From Clostridia bacterium (lineage in GTDB: Bacteria; Bacillota; Clostridia; Oscillospirales; Acutalibacteraceae): a stretch of 64,000 nucleotides of DNA. The translations under genes and the position numbers were made by a program. Shown piece after piece: positions 43,985 to 51,395 of this stretch; the stretch's first letter is position 1; each line of letters starts with the position of its first letter. The notes under the pieces are model-generated. The model saw only the letters and a program-made list of their open reading frames with translations, was not told where the DNA came from and searched no databases. The stretch spans positions 1 through 64,000 of the forward strand of contig JAFUHX010000088.1 in NCBI GenBank assembly GCA_017474045.1, written 5' to 3'.

Positions 43985-46606
43985 TCAAACCTCATCATAA
44001 GCCAGAGCTTTTGAATAAACCTTAACTCTGTTTTCATCAAAGAGATAAACCTCACCGGCAACAACACAGCTGAAGGCTTCATCTGTTTTGCAGCCCGCAT
44101 CAAGCTTTTTGTTGGTGTAAAGCTTGATTACTCCGTTTCGCTCTCTGACCGCCGTTACCTGAACTGTTTCGTGAGCAAAGGCTTTTGAAGAAATTGACTT
44201 GTTTCCGACGCGAAAAACGAAACGATCGTCTTCAATATAGAGGCTGATAAAGTCGCCTTGCTTATAAAGAACATCGTGAATTTCGCCACCGGTTGTGACC
44301 TGAATTGAAAATTCACCCTTGCCGGTTATAACAGCACTTTCGTTGATATTATCTTTATGATATTCAAAACTCAACTGCTGAGCCGACTCGTTAAGAAAAA
44401 CATCTTTAACCGACAAAAGATTATAGGTCTGATTATTTTCAAAGCTGTTTTCAAACGTTATCAAAAGGCTGAATCGGTCTTCAAGAAGCCTGATTTCTTT
44501 AATCGGATTCTCACGACAAACAATATCATCACAAATTATTGTTTGATTAAAAGAAACCTCCAGAGAATTTTCGCTCAGAGCTTTTATATATTCCGCTTCA
44601 ATCGGCTTCCTTTTCTTTCCGAAGTGAATAATCTTTGTTTCGAAGGGCGAGAGACTTATTTTCATATTATCGCCGAAGCTGTAGCGACCATATTGTCCGT
44701 GTTTGCTGTAGGGCAAAACGTCAATAGCACCCACGTCAGAAAAGCTTTTGTCTGCACCGATTTCGTGGCTGAAATTAAGAACATAATCCTTAGAAGCAGC
44801 CGAAGGATTTCTCAGCATAACAAGTCCTTCATTACCTGAAAAACAGCCGTAACCATAAGTTTGAGCCATGCCCGGTCTTCCGCCGAACTGAACAGAGTTT
44901 TTAAGTAAAGAAAGATTATCTCTGACAAATTTTAAAACGCTGTTATTGATTCTCCATTTAGCCTCATTCATTATATTGAAGCTGTAATACATTTCCCAGA
45001 AAGAGCTTCCTCTCGCCGCCATGGCAAAAAGATAGTCTCTGAATTCATCGTCGCTCATTGTTATATCAGCTTCATTGGCATAAATGGGGTCATGGTTATA
45101 GAGATTGCTATATGGGAAACAGAAATTTCTCACTTTTGAAAAATCATAGTATCTGTCATCTCTGTAGGTGAGCATCTTATCTTTTTTTGAAGCATGGATT
45201 TTCTTTCCGTTTTCATCTTTGCTCAGCGTTCCCATATCATCGCTGACCTGAAGCCACATGCTGTTTACCCACTGCAAAAACCATGCACTCGGGGGCGCAT
45301 AGCAGGTCAGATTAATATAGACTCCGTTTTTGCTTTCGCTTTCAAGACGCGAAAAAACATTGATCCACTTTTCCCAGACCTCAGAATAATAATACATATT
45401 GTTTTTTCCGCCGACAATATGGTCATGCTTTTTATTTTTGCAAGGCTTCTGAATAAAACCGTCAAGCTTCCAATAGGTTAAATCAAAGCGCTTTTCCAAA
45501 TCAAGCATAAAATCGGCAGTTTTTCTTATGTATTTGTCGCTTCCCACATCAATATCAATGGAGCGTTTATTAACATAGCCATTCCCGCCCTTTTCAATTT
45601 TTCGGGCAAATTTTATTGTTTCAGTGGTATATCCTCCTCGCGGACCAAGCCACATTCCAAAATTTGAGCCCATTGCTTTTGAAAGCTCTGAAGCGCAATA
45701 GAATTCATTTGGAAACTTATTATTGAAGCACCAGAAATCTTTTTTATAGTCATTCCAGCCGTCATCAACTACAAAGCAGTCAAGAGCAGGTGTTCCCACA
45801 GCCGTCATTGCCTTTTCAATTTCAAGAAAAGATTTTTCAATGTTTTCGTCTGTTATATTAAGCATGTGGTCATACCATGAATTATATTGAGTTCTAAGAA
45901 CAAGAGGCTTTGAAATTGTTTCAATATATTCAAAAAATGCGGCACGAAGTCTTTCCTCGCTTGCTTTATCCGCAACACCTATAACAGCCTTAACGGACTT
46001 ATACATTCCGTTTTGGTCCGATATTTCAGAAAACCTTTTTCCGCTGTAATATTTTACGCTGACAGCTGAGTTTTCTATTGTGTTATGTGTTGCAGGAAAT
46101 TCGCAGCCATAAAACGCGCTGGACAAAAACACCGGTTGACCTAAAGAAAGGGCCATTCCGTCAATATGGGAATTTTCCTGGGGCGGCAAGCACCAACGAT
46201 AAGCATTATCTTCAATAATAACCGGAGCAAAATCTATATAGTCAAGAACAGTTGAAATTTCTTTATTATCAAGTCTGAAAATCAACTGTTTTCTGAGGAA
46301 AAAATCGTTTTCAGAAAGCTCATAAACAAGATCGATCTGAACCTTTCCTTTTTTCAGCTTGATCGGTGAAAAGCAAAGAACCATAAAATCCTTGTTTTCT
46401 CTGACGTCGCTGATTTTCAGATTGCTTGATTTAACTTGCTCTGAAAAAAGACCGCTTTTTATGTTAAGAATAAAAAGCTCGCTGCCATCTTGACCCTCAA
46501 TGGTGTTACCGTCTCTTTTGTTAATAATATAAAATCTTTTCAGACGGCCTCTTTCCTGAAAAATATTCAAAGAAAGAAAGCCATTTTCAAGAACATAGTT
46601 TTTCAT
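43985..46606 (-). CDS. GH-D clan glycoside hydrolase (alpha-galactosidase-like)
   Basis: This 873-residue protein has an N-terminal beta-sandwich region (about 1-230), a TIM barrel starting at YNSWYDHMLNITDENI near 241, FVVDDGWND at 278-286, and YWKLDGF at 378-384, where Asp382 matches the nucleophile of GH36/GH27-type retaining alpha-galactosidases. A candidate acid/base is the Asp pair in SDDMG near 465. The C-terminal region (about 650-873) is beta-rich and resembles jelly-roll carbohydrate modules. There is no signal peptide, so it acts in the cytosol. The sugar specificity is not certain. ATG 46606 is preceded by AGAGG. Confidence 0.82.
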   Translation of the reverse strand: MKNYVLENGFLSLNIFQERGRLKRFYIINKRDGNTIEGQDGSELFILNIKSGLFSEQVKSSNLKISDVRENKDFMVLCFSPIKLKKGKVQIDLVYELSENDFFLRKQLIFRLDNKEISTVLDYIDFAPVIIEDNAYRWCLPPQENSHIDGMALSLGQPVFLSSAFYGCEFPATHNTIENSAVSVKYYSGKRFSEISDQNGMYKSVKAVIGVADKASEERLRAAFFEYIETISKPLVLRTQYNSWYDHMLNITDENIEKSFLEIEKAMTAVGTPALDCFVVDDGWNDYKKDFWCFNNKFPNEFYCASELSKAMGSNFGMWLGPRGGYTTETIKFARKIEKGGNGYVNKRSIDIDVGSDKYIRKTADFMLDLEKRFDLTYWKLDGFIQKPCKNKKHDHIVGGKNNMYYYSEVWEKWINVFSRLESESKNGVYINLTCYAPPSAWFLQWVNSMWLQVSDDMGTLSKDENGKKIHASKKDKMLTYRDDRYYDFSKVRNFCFPYSNLYNHDPIYANEADITMSDDEFRDYLFAMAARGSSFWEMYYSFNIMNEAKWRINNSVLKFVRDNLSLLKNSVQFGGRPGMAQTYGYGCFSGNEGLVMLRNPSAASKDYVLNFSHEIGADKSFSDVGAIDVLPYSKHGQYGRYSFGDNMKISLSPFETKIIHFGKKRKPIEAEYIKALSENSLEVSFNQTIICDDIVCRENPIKEIRLLEDRFSLLITFENSFENNQTYNLLSVKDVFLNESAQQLSFEYHKDNINESAVITGKGEFSIQVTTGGEIHDVLYKQGDFISLYIEDDRFVFRVGNKSISSKAFAHETVQVTAVRERNGVIKLYTNKKLDAGCKTDEAFSCVVAGEVYLFDENRVKVYSKALAYDEV

Positions 46607-46627
46607 AAAATCCTCTTTTAAAAGTTT

Positions 46628-47566
46628 TTATTTGATAATGTTATTTACCCATTCAACAACATCTGAGCAAACAGCATCAAACACAGCGCTTTCATTAAGA
46701 ATTTCATGTCTTGCGCCTTGATAGAGCTTCATTGTTACATTGCTCTTGCCTGAATTTTTAAGTCCGTCATAAACCTTCTGAACGCCCTTTGAATATTCAC
46801 CGACAGGGTCTTCAGAGCCGGAAATTATTAAAACAGGAAGGGCCTTCGGATAAGAAGCAAACCACTCTTTTGTTGAAACACTTGAAAGAAGCGAGAATAA
46901 ATCACGATAACCGTAAACTGTAAATAAATAGCCGCAAAGCTCATCGGCAATATATTTATCAACCTGGTCGTTATCTCTTGAAAGCCAATCAAAAGCTGTT
47001 CTTTTTTCAAAACGACTGTTATAAGCGCCGAAAGCCAATTTATCAATGAACTTGCTTCTATGATGATCGCCTTTGATTTTGGCAATGGCATTAGTCAGTC
47101 CGACAGCAATTGAAGCGGCAGGATTAGGTCCTGAAGTTCCGCAGAAAACCGCACCGGCAAGCTCAGAAGCATATTTAGCGCTGAAGCTTCTGGCAACAAA
47201 AGAGCCCATTGAGTGACCGAAGAAAACAACAGGAACTCCGGGGAACTCGCTTTTGGCGATTTCAAGAAGCTGATGGCAGTCTTCAACAAAGTTTTTCCAG
47301 CCGTCCTTTTTTCCGAAGTATCCAAGTTCGCTCTTTGAAGAAATGCTTTGTCCATGACCTAAATGGTCATTGATATAAAGTGCAATTCCGTTTTCGCAAA
47401 GTGCGTCGGCAAAAGCTTCGTATCTTTCAAGATGCTCTGCCATTCCGTGAGCGACCTGAATAACAGCCTTGACGTCTGCTTTATTTTCGGGAACATAGCT
47501 TGCAGCATGAATATTGGCAAGACCCGAAACTGATTTAAAGGTAAATTCTGTTTTGATTGCTTTCAT
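46628..47566 (-). CDS. Alpha/beta hydrolase (monoacylglycerol lipase/lysophospholipase-like)
   Basis: This 312-residue serine hydrolase has the nucleophile elbow GHSMGS with Ser119, an oxyanion region in VAHGMAEHLERYE near residue 38, the acid Asp in ISGSEDPVGEYS and the catalytic His in GARHEILNE. This set is typical of Hydrolase_4/PldB-type monoglyceride lipases. No signal peptide is present. The start is ATG 47566 with GGAGG eight bases upstream; the TTG 15 bases earlier overlaps that site. It is the first gene of a lipase, glycoside hydrolase, idi operon. Confidence 0.92.
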   Translation of the reverse strand: MKAIKTEFTFKSVSGLANIHAASYVPENKADVKAVIQVAHGMAEHLERYEAFADALCENGIALYINDHLGHGQSISSKSELGYFGKKDGWKNFVEDCHQLLEIAKSEFPGVPVVFFGHSMGSFVARSFSAKYASELAGAVFCGTSGPNPAASIAVGLTNAIAKIKGDHHRSKFIDKLAFGAYNSRFEKRTAFDWLSRDNDQVDKYIADELCGYLFTVYGYRDLFSLLSSVSTKEWFASYPKALPVLIISGSEDPVGEYSKGVQKVYDGLKNSGKSNVTMKLYQGARHEILNESAVFDAVCSDVVEWVNNIIK

Positions 47567-47599
47567 ATTGTATTCCTCCAAATAAATAATATCAATTAA

Positions 47600-47608
47600 T
47601 TATAACAC
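47600..47608 (-). promoter_or_regulatory. Extended -10 promoter of the lipase operon
   Basis: TGTTATAAT on the minus strand (47600-47608) is an extended -10 element 34 bases before the lipase start. No good -35 box is present at 16-18 bases, consistent with an extended -10 type promoter. Confidence 0.5.
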
Positions 47609-47743
47609 TAAACAGATTCCTTTGCACACTTTTTTAAAAAAATCTTCATAGTAAAAACACACAAAAAATCAGATTGTTTTTTGTCGAATTAAAATAAGAA
47701 TATATTTATTTTTTTATGAAAAACTTTTTTTGAGGTGTTATTT

Positions 47744-48439
47744 ATGAAAATTAAAATCAAAAGGTTTCTTAAAAGCCTTTTTATTTGCGTTTTAATCATG
47801 TCAGTTTTATCAACCACTCACAGCTATTTTCCCTCTTTCAGCAGCGAATCGATTTCAGTTCTCTCAAAGTTAGGTTCAAGAGGAGAAGAAGTCAGAAAAA
47901 TTCAACGGAAGCTTAAAGATCTTGGATATTACAAAGGTTCAGTTGACGGAATTTTCGGCACTGCAACGAGAAACGCAGTCAAGGCTTTTCAAAAAAACTG
48001 CGGAATAACTGCCGACGGAATTGCCGGTCCTAAAACCTTGAAGTTTCTTGGGTTAGGCTCATCTTCAGGTTCATCAGGAAAATATAGCGAAGGAGATGTT
48101 TATCTTCTTTCAAAGCTTATTGCTGCTGAAGCCAGAGGAGAAAGCTACACCGGTCAGGTTGCTGTGGGAGCCGTTGTTTTAAACAGGGTTTCTCATTCCT
48201 CCTTTCCCGACACAATTGCAGGGGTAATTTATCAAAGAGGAGCTTTTTCATGCGTTAACGACTCAAATTGGAGCGTTGCCGGAAATGAAACATCTTTAAA
48301 AGCTGCCAGAGATTGCATTAATGGTTGGGACCCCAGCGGAGGCGCGATTTATTATTATAATCCGGCAAAAACTTCAAACAGCTTTATGTGGTCAAGGCCC
48401 GTAATTAAAGTTATCGGAAACCACAAGTTCTGCAAATAA
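47744..48439 (+). CDS. SleB-like cell-wall hydrolase with peptidoglycan-binding domain
   Basis: This 231-residue exported enzyme has an N-terminal signal or anchor segment (residues about 10-28), a PG_binding_1 domain (GSRGEEVRKIQRKLKDLGYY, then VDGIFGTATRNAVKAFQ, near 45-90) and a C-terminal Hydrolase_2/SleB lytic transglycosylase domain beginning LLSKLIAAEARGESYTGQVA, with Glu in AEARGE as the catalytic residue. Homologues degrade spore cortex, but similar proteins occur in non-sporulating Clostridia, so a vegetative role is equally possible. The start is ATG 47744 with GAGGTG upstream. Confidence 0.93.
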   Translation: MKIKIKRFLKSLFICVLIMSVLSTTHSYFPSFSSESISVLSKLGSRGEEVRKIQRKLKDLGYYKGSVDGIFGTATRNAVKAFQKNCGITADGIAGPKTLKFLGLGSSSGSSGKYSEGDVYLLSKLIAAEARGESYTGQVAVGAVVLNRVSHSSFPDTIAGVIYQRGAFSCVNDSNWSVAGNETSLKAARDCINGWDPSGGAIYYYNPAKTSNSFMWSRPVIKVIGNHKFCK

Positions 48440-48494
48440 AAAAAGAGTTCATAAAGAACTCAAAAGCTAAAAATTCAGAAAACAAGTTTTTCAA

Positions 48495-48530
48495 ATAAAA
48501 AAATGAGCTGAAAACTTTCAGCTCATAATT
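48495..48530 (-). terminator. Terminator of the rpmG-secE-nusG-rplK-rplA operon (bidirectional)
   Basis: ATGAGCTGAAA (48503-48513) pairs perfectly with TTTCAGCTCAT (48516-48526). The minus strand continues with seven T (48496-48502), and the plus strand with AATTTTATT, so it can also end the SleB-like gene, which has a second weak hairpin GAGTTC/GAACTC at 48446-48462. Confidence 0.85.
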
Positions 48531-48542
48531 TTATTCAATTCA

Positions 48543-49247
48543 TTAGCCCTGAGCTGATGAACCAACCTTTGAAGGATTGATTCTTACGCCGGGGCCCATT
48601 GTTGCTGAAACAACACATGAACGAATGTATTGACCCTTTGCTGCGGCGGGCTTAGCCTTGATGATTGCATCAAGAAGAGCAGTAAAGTTCTCAAGAAGCT
48701 TTTCTGTTCCGAAAGAAGCCTTGCCGATGGGGCAATGGATGATGTTTGTTTTGTCAAGACGGTATTCAATCTTACCGGCTTTAGCGTCTGTTACAGCCTG
48801 AGCAACATTGGGAGTAACAGTACCTGCTTTGGGAGAGGGCATAAGTCCACGGGGGCCGAGAACCTTACCGAGACGACCAACAAGACCCATCATGTTGGGA
48901 GTTGCAACAGCAACGTCGAATTCAAGCCAACCGCCCTGAATTTTAGCAACAAGGTCTTCTGCACCAACAACGTCTGCACCTGCATCTTCTGCAGCCTTAG
49001 CGTCGTCACCCTTAGCAAAAACAGCAACACGAACATTTTTACCTGTTCCGTTGGGAAGAACAACAGCGCCTCTAACCTGCTGGTCAGCGTGACGTGAGTC
49101 AACACCGAGACGGATGTGTGCTTCAACTGTTTCATCGAATTTTGCAGTTGCAGTTTTGATAGCGATATCAAGAGCAGCTGCGGGATCAAAAAGCTCTGCC
49201 TTGTCGTAGAGCTTTACATTATCAAGATATTTCTTACCATGTTTCAT
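48543..49247 (-). CDS. rplA: 50S ribosomal protein L1
   Basis: This 234-residue protein forms the L1 stalk of the 50S subunit at the tRNA exit site and usually represses its own operon. The signature region ([20 protein letters not shown] near residue 120, then PSPKAGTV) is diagnostic. The start is ATG 49247 with GGAGGATAA upstream; an in-frame codon 45 bases upstream has no ribosome binding site. It follows rplK by 54 bases. Unlike the common rplK-rplA-rplJ-rplL order, a terminator follows directly. Confidence 0.98.
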   Translation of the reverse strand: MKHGKKYLDNVKLYDKAELFDPAAALDIAIKTATAKFDETVEAHIRLGVDSRHADQQVRGAVVLPNGTGKNVRVAVFAKGDDAKAAEDAGADVVGAEDLVAKIQGGWLEFDVAVATPNMMGLVGRLGKVLGPRGLMPSPKAGTVTPNVAQAVTDAKAGKIEYRLDKTNIIHCPIGKASFGTEKLLENFTALLDAIIKAKPAAAKGQYIRSCVVSATMGPGVRINPSKVGSSAQG

Positions 49248-49301
49248 TAAATTATCCTCCTGTAGAGTGGTTAATCGGAATTTTCCTCCCACCCGGAATC
49301 A

Positions 49302-49727
49302 TTAATCGGCAACAACAATGCCCATACTGCGAGCTGTGCCGGCAATCATACTCATAGCTGCTTCTACGCTAGCTGCGTTAAGGTCAGGCATCTTCTGTTC
49401 AGCGATTTTTCTGAGCTGTTCGCTGGAGATAGTTGCAACCTTAGTCTTGTTGGGAACACCTGAACCGCTTTCAAGGCCGCAAGCCTTCTTGAGAAGAACT
49501 GCTGCAGGCGGTGTTTTGGTAATGAATGAGAATGTATGGTCTGCATACACTGTGATTACTACCGGAATGATAAGTCCGATATCGTTCTTTGTGCGCTCAT
49601 TGAATTCCTTGGTGAAAGCCATGATGTTAACACCGTGCTGACCGAGAGCCGGACCAACAGGGGGTGCAGGAGTAGCTTTACCTGCAGGAATCTGAAGCTT
49701 AATTAAACCTACTACTTTTTGAGCCAT
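49302..49727 (-). CDS. rplK: 50S ribosomal protein L11
   Basis: This 141-residue protein is part of the GTPase-associated centre of the 50S subunit and binds 23S rRNA near the thiostrepton site. Visible hallmarks are [20 protein letters not shown] near residue 11 followed by QHGVNIMAF, and [13 protein letters not shown] near 73. Length is standard. ATG 49727 is preceded by GGAGGTAA. It follows nusG after a 127-base leader that contains an L1-binding-like structure. Confidence 0.98.
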   Translation of the reverse strand: MAQKVVGLIKLQIPAGKATPAPPVGPALGQHGVNIMAFTKEFNERTKNDIGLIIPVVITVYADHTFSFITKTPPAAVLLKKACGLESGSGVPNKTKVATISSEQLRKIAEQKMPDLNAASVEAAMSMIAGTARSMGIVVAD

Positions 49728-49748
49728 TTTAATTTACCTCCAAATTAT

Positions 49749-49793
49749 TGTGGTTGATGGCGACTTACACTGAAAATTTATAAGTCTCCCACA
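49749..49793 (-). promoter_or_regulatory. Probable L1 autoregulatory leader before rplK
   Basis: On the minus strand TGTGG (49789-49793) pairs with CCACA (49749-49753), and GACTTA (49781-49786) with TAAGTC (49762-49767), leaving an asymmetric internal loop (GA against GCCATCAA). The segment GTGGGAGACTT resembles GUGGGAGGCUU of the L1-binding stalk of 23S rRNA. This fits the known feedback in which excess L1 represses rplK-rplA translation. Confidence 0.65.
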
Positions 49794-49854
49794 GGGAACC
49801 GAAGCCCCCTCAATATAATTAAACGGAAATCCGCAAATTATATGCAACATAAAA

Positions 49855-50538
49855 TTACGCAAGTTCAACCTGATGAAGCTTGAAATGAGTGGGTGTTTCA
49901 CGGTTCATGATGGGAAGATTAACAACAACCTCTTCTTTAACGAGGTCAATGCTCTTAACAACACCGTTCATGCCTGTAAACTGACCGTCAATAACAGTAA
50001 CAGTACTTCCGACTGAATACTTAACTTCAACTTTAACGCTGAAAATATCAAGGAAATCGTCATCACCGAAGGGATCGTCAAGTTCAACAACCTCTTCTTT
50101 TTCGGCGAGACCGAGAGCAACAAGCTCACTTTCGCTTAAGGGTGAGGGCTTTCCGTCGGGACCAACAAAACCAGTTACACCGCGGGTATTGCGAATAACA
50201 TACCAAGCTTCATCGCCCATTGAAACAACCTCTTCAAAAGAGCCGCCGAAATCTTCAAAATCGTCGCCGTCTTTTGATGATTTTCCGCCTTTGCCGTTAA
50301 GCTTTTCTTTTTTCTTATATGTTTCAGCTTTTACAAGAACGTAACCGGGAAACAGCTTGCGCTCTACTTCCTTTTCCTTGCCGTCTTTAATTTCCTTAAC
50401 CATTTCTGTCGGAACACAAACGTCAAGAATTTCGTCTTGCATATTTCGGTTTTCAACAACCGTTTTGATGTTTGAGGCTACTTTATTTTCGTAGCCGGAA
50501 TAGGTGTGCACAACAAACCATTTTGCGTTTCTTGCCAT
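49855..50538 (-). CDS. nusG: Transcription termination/antitermination factor NusG, with insertion
   Basis: This 227-residue NusG binds RNA polymerase and modulates elongation and pausing. The NGN domain begins WFVVHTYSGYE at residue 7 and resumes with AWYVIRNTRGVTGFVG near 111; the KOW domain holds GQFTGMNGVVK near 185. It is about 50 residues longer than usual: residues about 72-108 form a Lys/Gly- then Asp/Glu-rich insertion in the middle of the NGN domain, and residues 147-165 are an acidic linker before the KOW domain. ATG 50538 has GGAGGTG upstream. The order secE-nusG-rplK-rplA is canonical. Confidence 0.96.
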   Translation of the reverse strand: MARNAKWFVVHTYSGYENKVASNIKTVVENRNMQDEILDVCVPTEMVKEIKDGKEKEVERKLFPGYVLVKAETYKKKEKLNGKGGKSSKDGDDFEDFGGSFEEVVSMGDEAWYVIRNTRGVTGFVGPDGKPSPLSESELVALGLAEKEEVVELDDPFGDDDFLDIFSVKVEVKYSVGSTVTVIDGQFTGMNGVVKSIDLVKEEVVVNLPIMNRETPTHFKLHQVELA

Positions 50539-50562
50539 AATTACACCTCCGTGAGACTCAAA

Positions 50563-51039
50563 TTATTCTGCATCAGCAGTTGTTTCTTCTTTGTCGGCGG
50601 CAGTTGTTTCTTTTTCTTCAGAAACAGTTGTTTCTTCGCCTTCATCTTCTTCATGATCATGATCATGGTCATGAACTGTTGTTTCAACTACTGTTGTTTC
50701 TTCTTCACCTGTTGCGAGTTTTTTGAGTCCGGCGATACCTGCACCGATTCCTGTGTCAATTCCCCAGATAACAAGGGTAACAAAAATAACAACAACAATT
50801 ACGATACCGGTATTTTTAAGAACAGTTTTTGCATCGGGCCAAACAATCTTCTTAGCTTCGCCTTTAACGTCTTTGAAGAATTTCTTTGTTCCTTTGCCAG
50901 CACGGGAGAAAAAGCCGGGTTTGTCTGATTTTTTACCGCTGCCTTTTGCAGCTTTGGCAACTTTTTCAGCAGCCTTCTTTTCAGCGCTTACGGTCTCATC
51001 TGCGCTTGAAGCGGCAACCTTTTTTTCTTTATCAGCCAT
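50563..51039 (-). CDS. secE: Preprotein translocase subunit SecE with long acidic, His-containing tail
   Basis: This 158-residue SecE is about twice the usual length for single-span SecE. The conserved core is at residues 50-110: FFKDVKGEAKKIVWPD, then a membrane helix near 75-97. The N-terminal 45 residues are Ala/Lys-rich. The C-terminal tail (111-158) is Glu- and Thr-rich and contains HDHDHDH with His123, 125, 127 and 129. With SecE's known N-in, C-out topology, this tail should lie outside the membrane. It could bind divalent metal. ATG 51039 has GGGAGG upstream. It sits between rpmG and nusG, the conserved order. Confidence 0.94.
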   Translation of the reverse strand: MADKEKKVAASSADETVSAEKKAAEKVAKAAKGSGKKSDKPGFFSRAGKGTKKFFKDVKGEAKKIVWPDAKTVLKNTGIVIVVVIFVTLVIWGIDTGIGAGIAGLKKLATGEEETTVVETTVHDHDHDHEEDEGEETTVSEEKETTAADKEETTADAE

Positions 51040-51056
51040 CAGATTACCTCCCTAAA

Positions 51057-51206
51057 TTATTTGGTTTCTTTGTGGAGAGTATGTTTCTTGCAGAATTTGC
51101 AGTACTTGTTCATCTCCAGCCTGTCAGGATTATTCTTTTTGTTTTTCATAGTGTTGTAGTTGCGCTGCTTACACTCTGAGCAAGCCATTGTAACTCTAAC
51201 TCTCAT
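51057..51206 (-). CDS. rpmG: 50S ribosomal protein L33
   Basis: This 49-residue protein starts [17 protein letters not shown] and ends with KHTLHKETK. It carries two zinc-binding CxxC pairs (Cys9/Cys12 and Cys36/Cys39), so it is the zinc-containing L33 form. The start is ATG 51204-51206 with GGAGGTGCC upstream. A hairpin CAAGGC/GTCTTG around positions 51235-51260 sits in its leader. It is the first gene of the secE-nusG-rplK-rplA operon, the typical Firmicute arrangement. Confidence 0.96.
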   Translation of the reverse strand: MRVRVTMACSECKQRNYNTMKNKKNNPDRLEMNKYCKFCKKHTLHKETK

Positions 51207-51285
51207 GAACGGCACCTCCAATTATAGGATTATTTTGGATCAAGACCAAAGCCTTGTCCGGTGAGACCTCCCTCTTTTGACGGCA

Positions 51286-51352
51286 CAAAAATAAAGCCCT
51301 CGTCAGAGGTAGTAGAATTTTATCACAATCTACTGATTTCGTCAAGGGCTTT
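51286..51352 (-). terminator. Aminotransferase terminator containing the rpmG promoter
   Basis: On the minus strand AAGCCCT (51345-51351) pairs with AGGGCTTT (51293-51300), with inner pairing TAGA/TCTA around 51313-51334, followed by ATTTTT (51286-51292). Transcripts from the aminotransferase gene would form the whole hairpin and stop. The rpmG promoter lies between the arms, so rpmG transcripts start too late to form it. Confidence 0.65.
51317..51345 (-). promoter_or_regulatory. Promoter of rpmG-secE-nusG-rplKA
   Basis: TTGACG (51340-51345) and TAAAAT (51317-51322) on the minus strand, spacer 17 bases, about 110 bases before the rpmG start. Confidence 0.82.
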
Positions 51353-51395
51353 TTTGAATTTTTTTGGTCTTTTTCAGACTTTTTTGATTTAATTT

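Noticed and set aside
47582-47743. A tRNA or small gene in the lipase-SleB gap
   Set aside because: No cloverleaf, no open frame with a ribosome binding site; only an extended -10 element is visible.
50640-50690. Repeated CATGATCATGATCATG as an operator or repeat element
   Set aside because: It is the coding sequence of the alternating His-Asp run in the SecE tail.
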